A stretch of 64,000 nucleotides of DNA from Terriglobia bacterium (lineage in GTDB: Bacteria; Acidobacteriota; Terriglobia; Bryobacterales; Bryobacteraceae), in the NCBI GenBank assembly GCA_020073305.1, contig JAIQFK010000018.1, positions 1-64,000 of the forward strand, given 5' to 3'. Each line of letters opens with the position of its first letter. Within the stretch, counting starts at the first letter, position 1. The position numbers were made by a program, and so were the translations under genes. Below are positions 1-10,753 of this stretch, piece by piece. Under the pieces are notes generated by a model. It was given only the letters and a program-made list of their open reading frames with translations, did no database searches and was not told the DNA's origin.

Positions 1-2
1 TC

Positions 3-113
3 CGGAGATTCTCGGTGCGGGGTCGCATCAAGGCGCGTGCCGAGGCGCTCCTGCATGCCCTGACATTCAATATCCAAAGGTTACTGAAAATCCAGCCCGC
101 GCTGGCGGTGTAA
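3..113 (+). CDS. Transposase C-terminal end (5' part outside window)
   Basis: An open frame enters from the left edge and stops at a TAA at 111-113. The 36 visible residues (RRFSVRGRIKARAE... ending QPALAV) look like the basic, helical C-terminal tail of DDE transposases of the IS1182/IS5 type, where an 'RRF..RG..K.R.E' stretch precedes the stop. No catalytic residue is visible, so intactness cannot be judged. It could be a remnant. Confidence 0.5.
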   Translation, partial: RRFSVRGRIKARAEALLHALTFNIQRLLKIQPALAV

Positions 114-182
114 CCGCCGCAGTAATCGGAACGCTTGGCACCGTCGGGAGTAAAATCGGATGCCGCACCACACAACGGATCC

Positions 183-200
183 GGCGTTTTGAAAAACGCC
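183..200. repeat. 8-bp inverted repeat with 2-nt spacer
   Basis: GGCGTTTT and AAAACGCC flank GA, giving a near-continuous palindrome between the transposase tail and the anti-sigma stop codon at 244-246. It could be a terminator-type hairpin for either convergent gene or part of an IS end. No T-run follows on either strand, so its function is open. A polypyrimidine tract (about 205-250) lies next to it. Confidence 0.4.
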
Positions 201-243
201 ATTACTTCACAGCTTCCTGTCCCCTTTTCCTTCCTTTTCCTTC

Positions 244-732
244 CTAGTCCCGTAACATCGCCAGATAGACGGCGGCGGGAACCAGCAAGAGCACGGCGGC
301 CGTGGCGAGGACCAAGGCGCCGTGTTCAGCCAGGAGCGCTGTCATCTCGAAGGCGGACACGCTCGAGGCGATGCTCCCGAGCGCCGACTGAAACCACTTC
401 GATGTGGCGCCGAAGCAGGCACCGAGCAGGCCGACCGCGCAAGCCAAGGCGATCACCTGAACCGCGGTAATCGGGCGGCCCGCGGTTCGGGCGGCCTCGC
501 GGCGCGCGCGCATCTGCGCGAGCCACCAGACGCGGCCGGAATCGGGGATCACGGCATCGTCGCGCATTTGTTCCCGAGCGTCATCCACCGCGCCGGCGAT
601 GGCTGCGACATCGGAGCAGACGGCGCATGCAGCGACATGTGCGCGTAGGGAAGAGTCCACCCGCTCGGGCCAGCGGGATTGCAGAACGGCGGCCAGCACC
701 TCCGATTCGAATTCGCACTCAACCGGCTTCAT
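244..732 (-). CDS. Zinc-type anti-sigma factor, membrane anchored
   Basis: This 162-residue protein starts at an ATG (732-730) that overlaps the stop of the upstream sigma gene as ATGA, implying translational coupling. Near residues 32-39 it has the HxxxCxxC motif (HVAACAVC) of zinc-binding anti-sigma domains. Two hydrophobic segments follow, at about residues 88-110 and 130-160, the second almost at the C-terminus. By family knowledge the N-terminal domain would hold the ECF sigma factor at the membrane until a signal arrives. The position directly after the sigma gene supports the pairing. The role is inferred from motif and context, and no signal is identifiable. Confidence 0.8.
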   Translation of the reverse strand: MKPVECEFESEVLAAVLQSRWPERVDSSLRAHVAACAVCSDVAAIAGAVDDAREQMRDDAVIPDSGRVWWLAQMRARREAARTAGRPITAVQVIALACAVGLLGACFGATSKWFQSALGSIASSVSAFEMTALLAEHGALVLATAAVLLLVPAAVYLAMLRD

Positions 733-1307
733 GGTTTTTTCCTTTCCGGCGCACCGCCGAGCAACGCGGCCAGCCTTCGCCGCGCGCGAGACAACATGGG
801 CTTCAGGCTGCCCGGACTGAGGCCGAGCACATTCGCAATCTCGCGGTGCGACGCGCCCTCGGCATAGGCCAGCCATAACATCGCGCGCTCCCGTGGCTTG
901 AGGTGCGACATGGCGCGGGAAAAATCGGCGTTGCGCTCGGTGGCGCCGGTGTGATCGGGGGAGGGAACGCGCTCGATGTCGTCGCCCGCCAGGCTGAAGG
1001 CGGCGCGAATCATGCTTCGCCGCCGGGCATCCCGCGCCAGATTCGTGGCAATGCGATAGAGGGAATTGCGGCGATGCGTTTCGCTCTCGTGCGTCGCGGC
1101 GGCGCGCAGAAAGCGATAGAACGTTTCCTGAAGCAGGTCGTCCGCCAGTTGCCGGTCGCCGGTGACGCGGGCCAGGTACGCCCACACACCGCGCGCCGTG
1201 CGCTCGTAGAACGCGCGGAACGTGTCCTCGTCCATCACGAAATCCGCGCGGGCGTCGTCCAGGGCGTTGGCGCGGCTGACATCGGTGAACGTGGTGTCAC
1301 GAAACAT
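729..1307 (-). CDS. ECF-family RNA polymerase sigma factor
   Basis: The product is 192 residues, the usual size for an ECF sigma factor with regions 2 and 4 only. Region 2 is visible around residues 26-95 (AFYERTARGVWAYLARVTGD, then ADDLLQETFYRFLR). Region 4 follows at about 130-185 with the helix-turn-helix stretch AYAEGASHREIANVLGLSPG and the basic tail SRARRRLAALL. It should direct RNA polymerase to a small regulon, probably including its own operon. The start at 1307 has no clear ribosome binding site, and an internal ATG at 1235 would still keep all of region 2. It lies 36 nt after the membrane-protein gene and is coupled to the anti-sigma gene. Confidence 0.9.
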   Translation of the reverse strand: MFRDTTFTDVSRANALDDARADFVMDEDTFRAFYERTARGVWAYLARVTGDRQLADDLLQETFYRFLRAAATHESETHRRNSLYRIATNLARDARRRSMIRAAFSLAGDDIERVPSPDHTGATERNADFSRAMSHLKPRERAMLWLAYAEGASHREIANVLGLSPGSLKPMLSRARRRLAALLGGAPERKKP

Positions 1308-1343
1308 ATGGAAAGCGCTTTGTCATTCCCGGCTTCCGGAATC

Positions 1344-2243
1344 CTAGGCAGCCGGCGGCGCAGCTCGATGCGCCTGAGATGCCGGTTCGATCAGACCCAG
1401 ACGTTGGGAGATGACAAAGGAGATTATCGCCGAAATCACGAACCCAAGGCCGAGCGCGATGGCGAGAACGCCCAAAGCATGGAGCGGCTGGGAAGCGTCA
1501 TCGCCGACTCGCGTGCTGATCGCCTGCAGACCGATACCGCCGGCGATAAGCACCACCCCGCCTTGTACCGACCAGAGAATGCGCGCGAGCGGAGCACCCA
1601 CGCTGCGTGGACCGGCGTCGAGCTTGATGGGAGAAGACTCCAGGAACTTCGACCCAGCGGGTGACTGGATGTAGGCGAGCAGATCGTCGTTCGCCGTAAA
1701 CCGGTCCAGGAGTTTCGTGTGGACCTCGGTCTGCACTTTGGCCAACCGGCTCCACCGGCGATAGTCAACGATTGTCCGAATCAGCCAGACGAGCAGGCCG
1801 ATCCCCATGCCGAAACCAGCGAATGCGGCCAAGGCGTTTAACACGTCGCGCCACATCTCCATGACCTGCGTGGCGTGGTCCTGAGTGGTGCGGGGACCTG
1901 AACCCTCGCCGACATAGAACGCGGGATTGCGGGCGATTTCCGGATGGGCGTTCAGAAAGCTCACCAGACCGGGATACGGCGCCAGATAGGACGGATTGGC
2001 GAGGAGACTTGGGTCGAGGGCCAGGACACCGCGCAATCCGGGCGGGTAGTGTTCGAGAAGGCGGGACAACTCCTCCTTGGTGCGCTGGGCGTCTGGTTGC
2101 TCGACGGTCACGATGGACGTGGGTGACGTCGCCGCAGCGGCGCTCTTTGGCGCCTGCGCCCAAACCAGTGATGGCGGTAACAGACCGACGCATGCCGCCA
2201 GCATTCCCAGTCCCAGAATGTGCCTCACCCGTTGACGCGTCAT
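1344..2243 (-). CDS. Exported membrane protein, first gene of the ECF operon
   Basis: Start chosen at the ATG at 2243, preceded by a strong GGAAGGAG site 8 nt upstream. This gives 299 residues with a signal peptide (VRHILGLGMLAACVGLLPPSLVWAQA). A soluble stretch rich in Pro/Leu (about 50-125) follows, then a transmembrane helix near 148-168, a cytoplasmic-looking segment, and two further hydrophobic helices near 225-285. I do not recognise a named family. Its place as first gene of an operon with a sigma/anti-sigma pair suggests it senses or responds to envelope state, but that is inference from context. Confidence 0.7.
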   Translation of the reverse strand: MTRQRVRHILGLGMLAACVGLLPPSLVWAQAPKSAAAATSPTSIVTVEQPDAQRTKEELSRLLEHYPPGLRGVLALDPSLLANPSYLAPYPGLVSFLNAHPEIARNPAFYVGEGSGPRTTQDHATQVMEMWRDVLNALAAFAGFGMGIGLLVWLIRTIVDYRRWSRLAKVQTEVHTKLLDRFTANDDLLAYIQSPAGSKFLESSPIKLDAGPRSVGAPLARILWSVQGGVVLIAGGIGLQAISTRVGDDASQPLHALGVLAIALGLGFVISAIISFVISQRLGLIEPASQAHRAAPPAA

Positions 2244-2267
2244 CGTAAATTCTCCTTCCACCGAATA

Positions 2268-2294
2268 GTTACGCAGGGAGGTCCGGGAGGTTAA
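2268..2294 (-). promoter_or_regulatory. Candidate ECF-type promoter of the sigma operon
   Basis: On the minus strand TTAACC (2294-2289) and CGTAAC (2273-2268) are separated by 15 bp, upstream of the strong ribosome binding site of the gene starting at 2243. ECF sigma promoters commonly have an AAC-containing -35 and a CGT-containing -10, so this may be the autoregulated promoter. It is a pattern match only. Confidence 0.35.
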
Positions 2295-2385
2295 CACACG
2301 AAGTTCAAATTGAAGAACGATCGCGGGGGCGGCCGGCAGCAGACTTCTGTATCCTGGTACGAGGCGCAAGCCTTCCCTTTCATCC

Positions 2386-4419
2386 ATGTCTTCAAACGGC
2401 GAACGAAACCCACTTCTCGAGATCAATTTTCAGATTCCCTTCGACCGCATTCGGGCCGAGCATGTCGAACCGGCGATTCACGAGCTGGTGGCGGACGCCC
2501 AGACGCGGCTCGAGGCGGTGGCAGCGGAGACACACCCGCGCACGTTCGAGAACACCATGCGGGCGGTCGATCGCATGACCGAGCGCCTGGATTTCGCCAT
2601 GTCGGTGGTCAAGCACCTGGAAAGCGTCGCGACGACCCCTGAACTGCGCGCCGCGCACAACGCGGTGCAGCCGGCGGTAAGCGCATTTTATTCGAGCATT
2701 CCGTTGAACGAAGGCCTGTGGAAGGCCGTGCAGCAGTATGCCGGAACGGAGGAAGCCAAAGGGTTGACCGGCACGCGCCAGCGATTTCTGACGAAGACCA
2801 TGGAGGACTTTCGGCGGCACGGCGCGGAACTGGACCCCGCGGGCAAAGCGCGCCTGGAAGCGCTGGATGTGGAGCTGAGCCAGGTTACGACAAAATTCGC
2901 CGAAAATGTTCTGGACTCCACCAACCAGTTCGAGCTGATCGTCACCGAAGAATCCGAGCTGGCGGGTTTGCCGCCCACGGCCGTCGCCGCGGCCCGGGCG
3001 AGCGCGGAATCCAAGGGCGCGAAGGGCTGGCGCTTCACGCTGCAGGCGCCCAGTTACCTTGCGCTGATGACCTACCTGGACAGTGCGCCCATCCGCGAGC
3101 AGGTGTACCGGGCCTTCGCGACGCGTTCGACGGCGGGTGCCCACGACAACCGGGTGATCCTGAGCCGCATCCTCGAGTTGCGGCGGGAGAAGGCCAAACT
3201 GCTAGGCTTCGGCAGTTTCGCCGATTTGGTCCTGGAAGATCGCATGGCGCACACGGGTGAGCATGCGAAGAAATTTTTGACGGAACTGAAGGGCAGAACC
3301 GAGGCACGGTTTCACGCGGAGAACGAGGAACTCGCCCAATTCGGCGGCCGGGAACTCGCGCCTTGGGACATTGCCTATTTCGCCGAGAAGCAGCGGGCCG
3401 CGCTGTACGATTTCGACGAAGAGGCATTGCGGCCGTACTTCCCGCTTGAGCGCGTCGTCGATGGAATGTTCGAAACCGTGCAGCGGCTCTACGGCATTCG
3501 CGTCACGGAGCGGCCGGGCGCGCCCGTGTGGCACCCGGACGTGAAGGTTTACGGGATCTACGACCGGGATGCAACCCTGCTCGGGGCGTTTTACGCCGAC
3601 TGGTATCCGCGCGAAACCAAGCGCGGCGGCGCGTGGATGGACGCCTTCATTACCGGGCTTCCCGAAAAAGGCGGCTTCACACCGCACCTGGGGCTGATGT
3701 GCGGCAATCTCACTCCACCCGTGGATGGCCGGCCGGCGCTGTTGACGCACCGCGACGTGCAGACCATCTTCCATGAGTTCGGGCACCTGCTGCATCACTG
3801 CCTGAGCCGCGTCGAACTGCGGAGCCTGGCCGGCGTCAGCGTTGCCTGGGATTTCGTCGAACTGCCGTCGCAGATCATGGAGAACTGGACGTGGGAGCGT
3901 GAGGCGCTGGACCTGTTTGCGCAACAGTACCAGACCGGGGAGCCGATTCCGGAAGAGTTGTTCCAGAAGATGAACCGGGCGCGCAATTTCCGCAGCGCCA
4001 ACGCGCAGATGAGGCAACTGGGCTTCGGGTTTGTCGATCTGGCGCTGCACATCGACTACGATCCGGCCAGGGACGGCGAAGTGATCGAGTACTCGCGGCG
4101 GATCCTGCAGCCATTCTCGCCTACTCCGCTTCCGCCGGAGCACGCCATGATCGCTTCCTTTACGCACCTGTTCGCCAGCCCGGTGGGCTACGGCGCCGGA
4201 TACTACTCGTACAAGTGGGCCGAAGTGCTGGATGCCGACGCGTTTACGCGGTTTCGCGAAACCGGCATTTTCAGCCGTGAGGTAGGGATTGAGTTTCGCG
4301 AAAAGATCCTAGCGCGCGGCGACAGCGAAGATCCCGCCGAACTCTACCGCGCGTTCATGGGGCGCGACCCGGAATTGAACGCGCTGCTGGAGAGGTCGGG
4401 CCTGGTGTCGAACGCATGA
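2386..4419 (+). CDS. prlC: M3-family zinc oligopeptidase (oligopeptidase A-like)
   Basis: At 677 residues the protein matches the length of cytosolic M3 peptidases such as oligopeptidase A (about 680). The N-terminus (NPLLEINFQIPFDRIRAEHVEPAI) is typical of the PrlC branch. The zinc motif HEFGH is at residues 463-467, and the third-ligand helix lies downstream in the VELPSQIMENW region. There is no signal peptide, so it should degrade short peptides in the cytoplasm. The following lipoprotein gene overlaps its stop by ATGA, which suggests one transcript. PrlC and Dcp are close relatives, and the symbol is by best resemblance. Confidence 0.88.
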   Translation: MSSNGERNPLLEINFQIPFDRIRAEHVEPAIHELVADAQTRLEAVAAETHPRTFENTMRAVDRMTERLDFAMSVVKHLESVATTPELRAAHNAVQPAVSAFYSSIPLNEGLWKAVQQYAGTEEAKGLTGTRQRFLTKTMEDFRRHGAELDPAGKARLEALDVELSQVTTKFAENVLDSTNQFELIVTEESELAGLPPTAVAAARASAESKGAKGWRFTLQAPSYLALMTYLDSAPIREQVYRAFATRSTAGAHDNRVILSRILELRREKAKLLGFGSFADLVLEDRMAHTGEHAKKFLTELKGRTEARFHAENEELAQFGGRELAPWDIAYFAEKQRAALYDFDEEALRPYFPLERVVDGMFETVQRLYGIRVTERPGAPVWHPDVKVYGIYDRDATLLGAFYADWYPRETKRGGAWMDAFITGLPEKGGFTPHLGLMCGNLTPPVDGRPALLTHRDVQTIFHEFGHLLHHCLSRVELRSLAGVSVAWDFVELPSQIMENWTWEREALDLFAQQYQTGEPIPEELFQKMNRARNFRSANAQMRQLGFGFVDLALHIDYDPARDGEVIEYSRRILQPFSPTPLPPEHAMIASFTHLFASPVGYGAGYYSYKWAEVLDADAFTRFRETGIFSREVGIEFREKILARGDSEDPAELYRAFMGRDPELNALLERSGLVSNA

Positions 4420-4889
4420 CGCGGCAATGGTGGGTGGCGGGAGCGCTCGCGCTATTCTGCTCGTGCGGCGGATCACCGCCCAAGGAACCAGCCCAGAATG
4501 CGCCCGCGGTGGAGAAGGTCAAGCCGGTGGATGAGAGCCGGCGGTTTCCTCTGGCCGATCAAGTGAGCCTGCGCCTGGTTGACGATCACGTCCTGGGCAA
4601 GGATTTTCTCCCCGGCGGAAATGTGGCGGAGTACCGGCGGAAGGGGAAAACGTATCAGCAGTTTCTGGTGCACGCGAAATCCGCCGAGGCGGCCGCCCTG
4701 CTACTGTTCGATTTCAAGAGTCACTTGCGCGACGCGAAATTTCTGCCGCACATGGGAGGTTACTTCGGCACGGATGCCGCCACGCCCGTCTACATTCTCC
4801 AGAAAGGCGCGTTTCTGGCGGGATTCGCGGGGCTGCCGGAAAAGGATGCCGACCTGCTGGCGCGGCAGTTTGCGGCGCGGCTGGATTGA
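4416..4889 (+). CDS. Putative lipoprotein of unknown function
   Basis: A 157-residue product whose ATG overlaps the stop of the oligopeptidase gene (ATGA). The N-terminus (MTRQWWVAGALALFCSCGGS) is a short basic then hydrophobic leader ending in cysteines, like a lipoprotein signal, although the residues before the cysteine are a poor lipobox. The rest is a compact soluble domain with a region resembling 'Y..G..Y..FLV.A.S...A..LL..F' of small acidobacterial envelope proteins. Function is unknown. Coupling to the peptidase may be only an operon convenience. Confidence 0.65.
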   Translation: MTRQWWVAGALALFCSCGGSPPKEPAQNAPAVEKVKPVDESRRFPLADQVSLRLVDDHVLGKDFLPGGNVAEYRRKGKTYQQFLVHAKSAEAAALLLFDFKSHLRDAKFLPHMGGYFGTDAATPVYILQKGAFLAGFAGLPEKDADLLARQFAARLD

Positions 4890-4934
4890 CAAGCCAACCG
4901 CTTGCTTGGCGCGCGGCTCAGAACCGGCGCCTGG

Positions 4935-5931
4935 CTATTCCGCCGATACCCGCACCAGTTGCTTGCCGGTGTTCTCGCCCTGCAACATGCCGATGAAGGC
5001 GCGCGGCGCGTTTTCGATGCCGTCCACGAACTGCTCGCGGTATTTCAGCTTGCCGGCCTTCAACCACGCGGCCATCTGCTTCAGCCCTTCGGCGTAACGG
5101 GACGCAAACTGGAAGACCAGGAAACCCTCCGCGCGGGCCTGCTTCACAATGAGATGCCACAGCAGGCGCGGGCCGGTCTCGGGCTTGTCGGCATTGTATT
5201 GCGCGATCTGACCGCAGACCGCGATGCGCGCGCCGGTGTTGATGAGCGGGAATACGGCGTCCGTGATGGTTCCCCCGACGTTGTCGAAATAAACGTCGAC
5301 GCCTTTGGGGCACAGTTCCGCCAGTTTGGCCGCATAGTTTGTCGTGGTCTTGTAATTGAAGGCTGCGTCAAAGCCCAGTTCATCGCGCAGCCACGCAACT
5401 TTCTGGTCGCCGCCGGCGATGCCCACCACGCGGCAGCCTTGGATCTTCGCGATCTGTCCGACGAGCGAGCCAACGGCGCCCGCCGCACCTGAGACCACCA
5501 CGGTCTCTCCAGGGCGCGGTTTGCCGATTTCGAGGAGGCCGAAGTATGCGGTAAGCCCGGGCATGCCGAGAACGCCGAGCGCGGTTGAAACAGGCGCGAG
5601 CGATGGATCGATCTTGCGCACTCCGGCGCCGTTCGAAACGGCGAACTGTTGCCACCCGAAAAAGCCTTCCACCACGTCGCCGGGCTGGAACTGCGGATTC
5701 TGCGATGCGGCTACCTTGCCCACAGCTCCCGCGCCCATGACTTCGCCGATCTGCACCGGAGGAGCGTAGGATTTCACGTCGTTCATGCGGCCGCGCATGT
5801 ACGGATCGACCGATACATAGAGCGTGCGGATCAGGAATTCGCCGGGGCCGGGCTCAGGAACCGGAGACTCGACCAGCTTGAAGTCGGAAAGCTTCGGCAG
5901 GCCCGAAGGCCGGGCAGCGAGTGTGATCTGT

Positions 5932-5948
<17 letters not shown>
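4935..5948 (-). CDS. curA: NADP-dependent MDR-family alkenal/enone reductase (CurA-like)
   Basis: This 337-residue protein belongs to the zinc-independent medium-chain reductases that include curcumin reductase CurA and prostaglandin/leukotriene reductases. The opening ([20 protein letters not shown]) and [11 protein letters not shown] are family hallmarks. A Rossmann motif [13 protein letters not shown] near residue 152 binds NADP. These enzymes reduce alpha,beta-unsaturated carbonyls in the cytoplasm. Its start overlaps the end of the acyl-CoA dehydrogenase gene by 17 nt, so the two are co-transcribed and may act on the same unsaturated substrates. The exact substrate cannot be read from sequence. 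Confidence 0.85.
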
Positions 5949-7143
<1,195 letters not shown>

Positions 7144-7178
7144 AAAGAATCTTTGCAACAATACCACATGGTCCAGTA

Positions 7179-8240
7179 ATGCGAATCGGAATCATAGGCG
7201 CGGGTGGGGCGGCGCGCGGCATTCATCTGCCGGGGTTCCGGCTGTGTCCCGATGCGGAGATCGCCGTTCTTTGCGAGCCGGATCAAAACGCCGCCACGAC
7301 AACCGGGATCGCAGACGTGTGTGCAGATTATCGTGAGGTGCTTGGCCGCCGGGACATCGACGCCGTGGTGGTGGCGACTCCGAATTATCTGCATCGCGAG
7401 ATCGTGCTCGCGGCGCTCGCCCGCGGCAAGCACGTACTGTGCGAAAAGCCGCTGGCTCTCGACCGGGCGGCAGCCGAAGAGATGCTGCGCGCCGCCGAGC
7501 GTTCCGGCAAAGTACACATGACCGCCTTCACCTACCGTTTCACGCCGGCGATCCAATACGCGCGGCGTCTGGTCGAACAAGGCGAGTTGGGCGACCTGCG
7601 CACGGTGCGCGCGGCATACCTGATGGCGCTTTCCGGACACGTGCTCGGATGGCGGTCCGAGAAGCGGCTGGCCGGCTCGGGAGTGCTGGCGGATATCGGA
7701 TCGCACCTGGTGCACCTGGTCCAGTGGCTGGCCGGAGACATCCGGGCGCTGACGGCGAGCGAGCGGCGATTCCGCGAAGATCCGACGTCGGATGTCGAGG
7801 ACTGGGTCGCGTTCCTGGCGGAATTTGCGACGGGCGCGTGCGGCACGTTCGAGATTTCGCGCGTGGCGCCGGGCCGCGGAGCGGGCATTACCGAGGACAT
7901 TTTCATCGAGCTTTATGGCACACGGGGCAGCCTGGTTTTTTCGCTGCAGGACCCCTGGGGTTTGATGGCCGCTCTCGGGGAAGACGGAAAAGATCCGGCG
8001 CGGCCGCTGCGGCATTACGACGTGCCCGAAGAATTTCTCAAGCTTCCGGGTTCGCCCCGCGACATTCACGCGCACGACCGGCGGTGGGGCTACCGCTACG
8101 ACCAGGCGTTTCAGTTCATCGAGAGCGTGAAACTGGGGCAGGCGCGGGCGCCTTCCTTCGAGGACGGCGTGCGCTGCCAGGCAGTGCTGGATGCCGCGCT
8201 TGAATCAGCCGGATCGAGGAGATGGGTGGAGGTGCGGTGA
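7179..8240 (+). CDS. Gfo/Idh/MocA-family NAD(P)-dependent oxidoreductase
   Basis: This 353-residue protein has the N-terminal Rossmann motif [16 protein letters not shown] (residues 4-19) and the catalytic EKPLA motif at residues 89-93. A beta-sheet C-terminal domain follows. Family members oxidise or reduce sugars, inositols or their derivatives, and the substrate is not predictable here. There is no signal peptide, so it is cytoplasmic, unlike many acidobacterial relatives with Tat leaders. It is transcribed alone and divergently from the acyl-CoA dehydrogenase. Confidence 0.88.
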   Translation: MRIGIIGAGGAARGIHLPGFRLCPDAEIAVLCEPDQNAATTTGIADVCADYREVLGRRDIDAVVVATPNYLHREIVLAALARGKHVLCEKPLALDRAAAEEMLRAAERSGKVHMTAFTYRFTPAIQYARRLVEQGELGDLRTVRAAYLMALSGHVLGWRSEKRLAGSGVLADIGSHLVHLVQWLAGDIRALTASERRFREDPTSDVEDWVAFLAEFATGACGTFEISRVAPGRGAGITEDIFIELYGTRGSLVFSLQDPWGLMAALGEDGKDPARPLRHYDVPEEFLKLPGSPRDIHAHDRRWGYRYDQAFQFIESVKLGQARAPSFEDGVRCQAVLDAALESAGSRRWVEVR

Positions 8241-8257
8241 GGAGGGCGAAACGGGGG

Positions 8258-8444
8258 GCGAAACGGGGACAGTTGAGCGTCATGTCGCCGAAGCGACACC
8301 CGCGAGAATGAAAAATTGGGCAAAGCCGCAATCATGAACATTCAGCAAGCGCGCGACGGGGACAGGCCGCTGCGTCCACGGAGAGCGCGTCGGGAAGGTA
8401 GAGATTCGCTCGATTAGGGACGCAGAAGTCAGTCCCCGTTTCGC
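8258..8444. repeat. REP-like intergenic element with 13-bp inverted ends
   Basis: GCGAAACGGGGAC at 8258-8270 is repeated inverted as GTCCCCGTTTCGC at 8432-8444, enclosing about 160 bp. Inside is a perfect hairpin TGTCGC-CGAA-GCGACA (8283-8298). The left end is preceded by a partial tandem copy (GCGAAACGGGG at 8247-8257). No convincing gene lies within. It resembles a small palindromic intergenic mobile element. Confidence 0.5.
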
Positions 8445-8455
8445 GAGAGTGTGCG

Positions 8456-9055
8456 TTACTGAATTGTGCTTTTGCCTTCTGTTGCCAGGTCGGACGGGAT
8501 CACGTTACGGTTGATGTGCCGGTCGAGATCGATCACGTAGGTTTCCTTGGCTTCAACGAGCACGGGCGAGTGCGTGGCGGTGACGATGCGAAATTTCTTC
8601 TGGTCCACCAGTTCCATAAGCATCTTGAGAATGCGCCGCTGGTTCGAAACAGAGAGCGCCATCTCCGGCTCATCCAGCAGCAGCACGGTGCCGGCAGGAA
8701 AACTGGGAAAGGTCTCGCGAAACATGGACAGCATCACCTGGCCGTGGCTGGCCATCTGGACGAATTCCTTCATCTCGGGCTGATGGTCAAATAACTCCAG
8801 ATGGGTGCGCGGGTTGTGCTGCTCGGCGTCAAAGAGCAGCACGCGATCGGCGTTGGCCTCTCCGCCCTCGACCTTATAGATGTATCCGTCGACCTTGTCG
8901 CCGCGGAGTGCATAGTAAATGGCATGCAGAAGCGTGGACTTCCCGCAACCGTTCTCGCCCGTGAGCATGATCAGTGGATGCGAGAGGTCTACAATCAGCG
9001 GCATGTGGAAGTTCAGGTTGGCGAACACCGGATGAGCCAGAATCTTGAGAAACAT
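8456..9055 (-). CDS. AAA-type ATPase, OLD/RecF-like stand-alone
   Basis: A short 199-residue ATPase with Walker A GENGCGKST at residues 34-42, an SMC-like ABC signature region, Walker B TVLLLDEPEMALS near 123-135, and the switch histidine in TATHSPVLVEA. This layout matches the small AAA_21/OLD-like ATPases often annotated as 'AAA family ATPase'. It has no nuclease or coiled-coil extension, so the partner is unknown. It starts 21 nt after the acyl-CoA ligase stop on the same strand and is probably co-transcribed, although a functional link is not obvious. Confidence 0.8.
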   Translation of the reverse strand: MFLKILAHPVFANLNFHMPLIVDLSHPLIMLTGENGCGKSTLLHAIYYALRGDKVDGYIYKVEGGEANADRVLLFDAEQHNPRTHLELFDHQPEMKEFVQMASHGQVMLSMFRETFPSFPAGTVLLLDEPEMALSVSNQRRILKMLMELVDQKKFRIVTATHSPVLVEAKETYVIDLDRHINRNVIPSDLATEGKSTIQ

Positions 9056-9076
9056 AAAAGGACTCCCCAGGATAGC

Positions 9077-10693
9077 TCAGGTTGACCGCTCGGTTCCCGC
9101 GGCGGCGCGGTTTTTCAACTGCGTGCGCATGACTTTCTTGTCGAACTTGCCGACGGAGGTTTTGGGGATCGAGTCGACGAACAGCACGTCGTCGGGCAGC
9201 CACCACTTGGCGAACCGAGGTTCGAGAAATGCCAGGATCTCCTCGCGGGTGACGCGATCCTGAAACTGCGGTTTGGGAACCACCAGGGCGAGAGGCCGCT
9301 CGCCCCATTTCGGATGCTCGACCGCCACCACGGCGGCTTCGAGAACTTTGGGGTGGCCCATGATGGCGTTTTCCAGATCGACGCTGGAGATCCATTCCCC
9401 GCCGCTCTTGATGACGTCCTTGGCGCGGTCGACCAGTTGCACGTAGCCTTCCGGGTCAATGGTGGCCACGTCACCGGTGCGGAACCAGCCGTCGGTGAAG
9501 GCCGACGCCGATCGCGCATCGTTGTAGTAGCCGCTGGTGACCCATGGGCCGCGCACCTGCACTTCGCCCATGGCAGTGGCGTCCCATGGAACCTCGCGGC
9601 CCTGAGCGTCCACCGCGCGAAGGTCCAACCCGACCACCGGCAAGCCCTGCTTGGCGCGGGTGCGAAAACACTCGTCGTCCGGACGGTTGGCGAAATCGCA
9701 TTTCAGTGTGGAGATGGTACCGATGGGCGTGGTTTCGGTCATGCCCCAGAGTTGCCGCACCTCGATGCCGTGCTGCTTTTCATACGTTTCGATGAGCTGG
9801 CGCGGTATGGCCGAGCCCGCGCTGATGGCGAGCCGCATGCTCGACATGTCGAACTTTTCTTCCTGCAGCAGGCTATCGAGCCCGATCCAGATGGTCGGAA
9901 CGCCGCCCATGACGGTGACTTTCTCGTTCTGGATGAGTTCCGCGAGATCGCGCGGCTGCGGGTGTTCTCCGGGGAGCACGATCTTCGCACCCACCATGAT
10001 GGCGGCGAATGGCTTGCCCCATCCGTTGGCGTGAAACATGGGCACCACCTGCATCACCACATCCCGCTCGCTCAAGGCAAACGCGTCGGCCATGGCAAAA
10101 GCCAGGCTGTGCAGGTAAAACGCGCGATGGCTGTAGACCACGCCTTTGGGATTTCCCGTGGTGCCGGAGGTGTAACACATGCCCGCCGCGCAATTCTCAT
10201 CGAGGCGCGGCCATGGGTACGAGGTGTCCGGCGCGGCGGCCAGCAACTGCTCGTACTCGCTGTTCCCGGTTCCGATCACAATCAACCGCTCGACACACGG
10301 AATGCGATCGCGAATCTTGTCGAGAAGCGGAACGAGCGATTCATCCACAAAGATCACGCGGTCTTCGGCGTGGTTAATGATGTAGGCGAGATCGTCCGGG
10401 GAAAGGCGCAGATTGAGCGTGTGCAGCACGGCGCCGTAGCACGCGACGGCAAAATACAGCTCGAGGTGCTGATAGGTATTCCAGCAAAGCGTGCCGACGC
10501 GGTCTCCCGGCTTGATCCCCAGTTGCCGCAGTCCATGCGCCAGGCGGTGTGTGCGCCCGTAGTAATCACGGTAACGATAGCGATGCATGCCGCGAGGCGT
10601 GCGCGTCACGATTTCTTTGCTCGGGAAGAGTTTCGCCGCGCGCTCGAGAAAGTGGTGCAGGGTCAGCGGATAGTCCATCATGAGGCCGGTCAT
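9077..10693 (-). CDS. Long-chain/medium-chain acyl-CoA synthetase
   Basis: Start chosen at the ATG at 10693 ([20 protein letters not shown]), giving 538 residues, normal for FadD-type adenylate-forming enzymes. Motifs: AMP-binding [42 protein letters not shown] and the C-terminal lysine region [12 protein letters not shown]. It should activate a fatty acid with ATP and CoA. It is close to the acyl-CoA dehydrogenase and enone reductase genes, consistent with a fatty or aromatic acid breakdown role. An upstream in-frame extension runs antisense through the neighbouring gene and is not protein-like. Confidence 0.92.
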   Translation of the reverse strand: MTGLMMDYPLTLHHFLERAAKLFPSKEIVTRTPRGMHRYRYRDYYGRTHRLAHGLRQLGIKPGDRVGTLCWNTYQHLELYFAVACYGAVLHTLNLRLSPDDLAYIINHAEDRVIFVDESLVPLLDKIRDRIPCVERLIVIGTGNSEYEQLLAAAPDTSYPWPRLDENCAAGMCYTSGTTGNPKGVVYSHRAFYLHSLAFAMADAFALSERDVVMQVVPMFHANGWGKPFAAIMVGAKIVLPGEHPQPRDLAELIQNEKVTVMGGVPTIWIGLDSLLQEEKFDMSSMRLAISAGSAIPRQLIETYEKQHGIEVRQLWGMTETTPIGTISTLKCDFANRPDDECFRTRAKQGLPVVGLDLRAVDAQGREVPWDATAMGEVQVRGPWVTSGYYNDARSASAFTDGWFRTGDVATIDPEGYVQLVDRAKDVIKSGGEWISSVDLENAIMGHPKVLEAAVVAVEHPKWGERPLALVVPKPQFQDRVTREEILAFLEPRFAKWWLPDDVLFVDSIPKTSVGKFDKKVMRTQLKNRAAAGTERST

Positions 10694-10753
10694 TTTTTCA
10701 CCCCCGCCTGGAGATACAGAACCAGTGTGCCCCTCCATGTTATAAGCGAATAT

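Noticed and set aside
205-250. Polypyrimidine tract CTTCCTTTTCCTTCC as a terminator or a triplex site
   Set aside because: No stem precedes it in the right orientation with proper spacing, so it is only noted as low-complexity sequence.
3202-4167. 321-codon minus-strand frame inside the M3 peptidase gene
   Set aside because: It is a codon-position shadow of a well-supported gene on the plus strand.
9314-10753. 480-codon N-terminal extension of the heparinase-like frame
   Set aside because: It runs antisense through the acyl-CoA ligase gene, has shadow composition, and the true start at 10754 is followed by a signal peptide.
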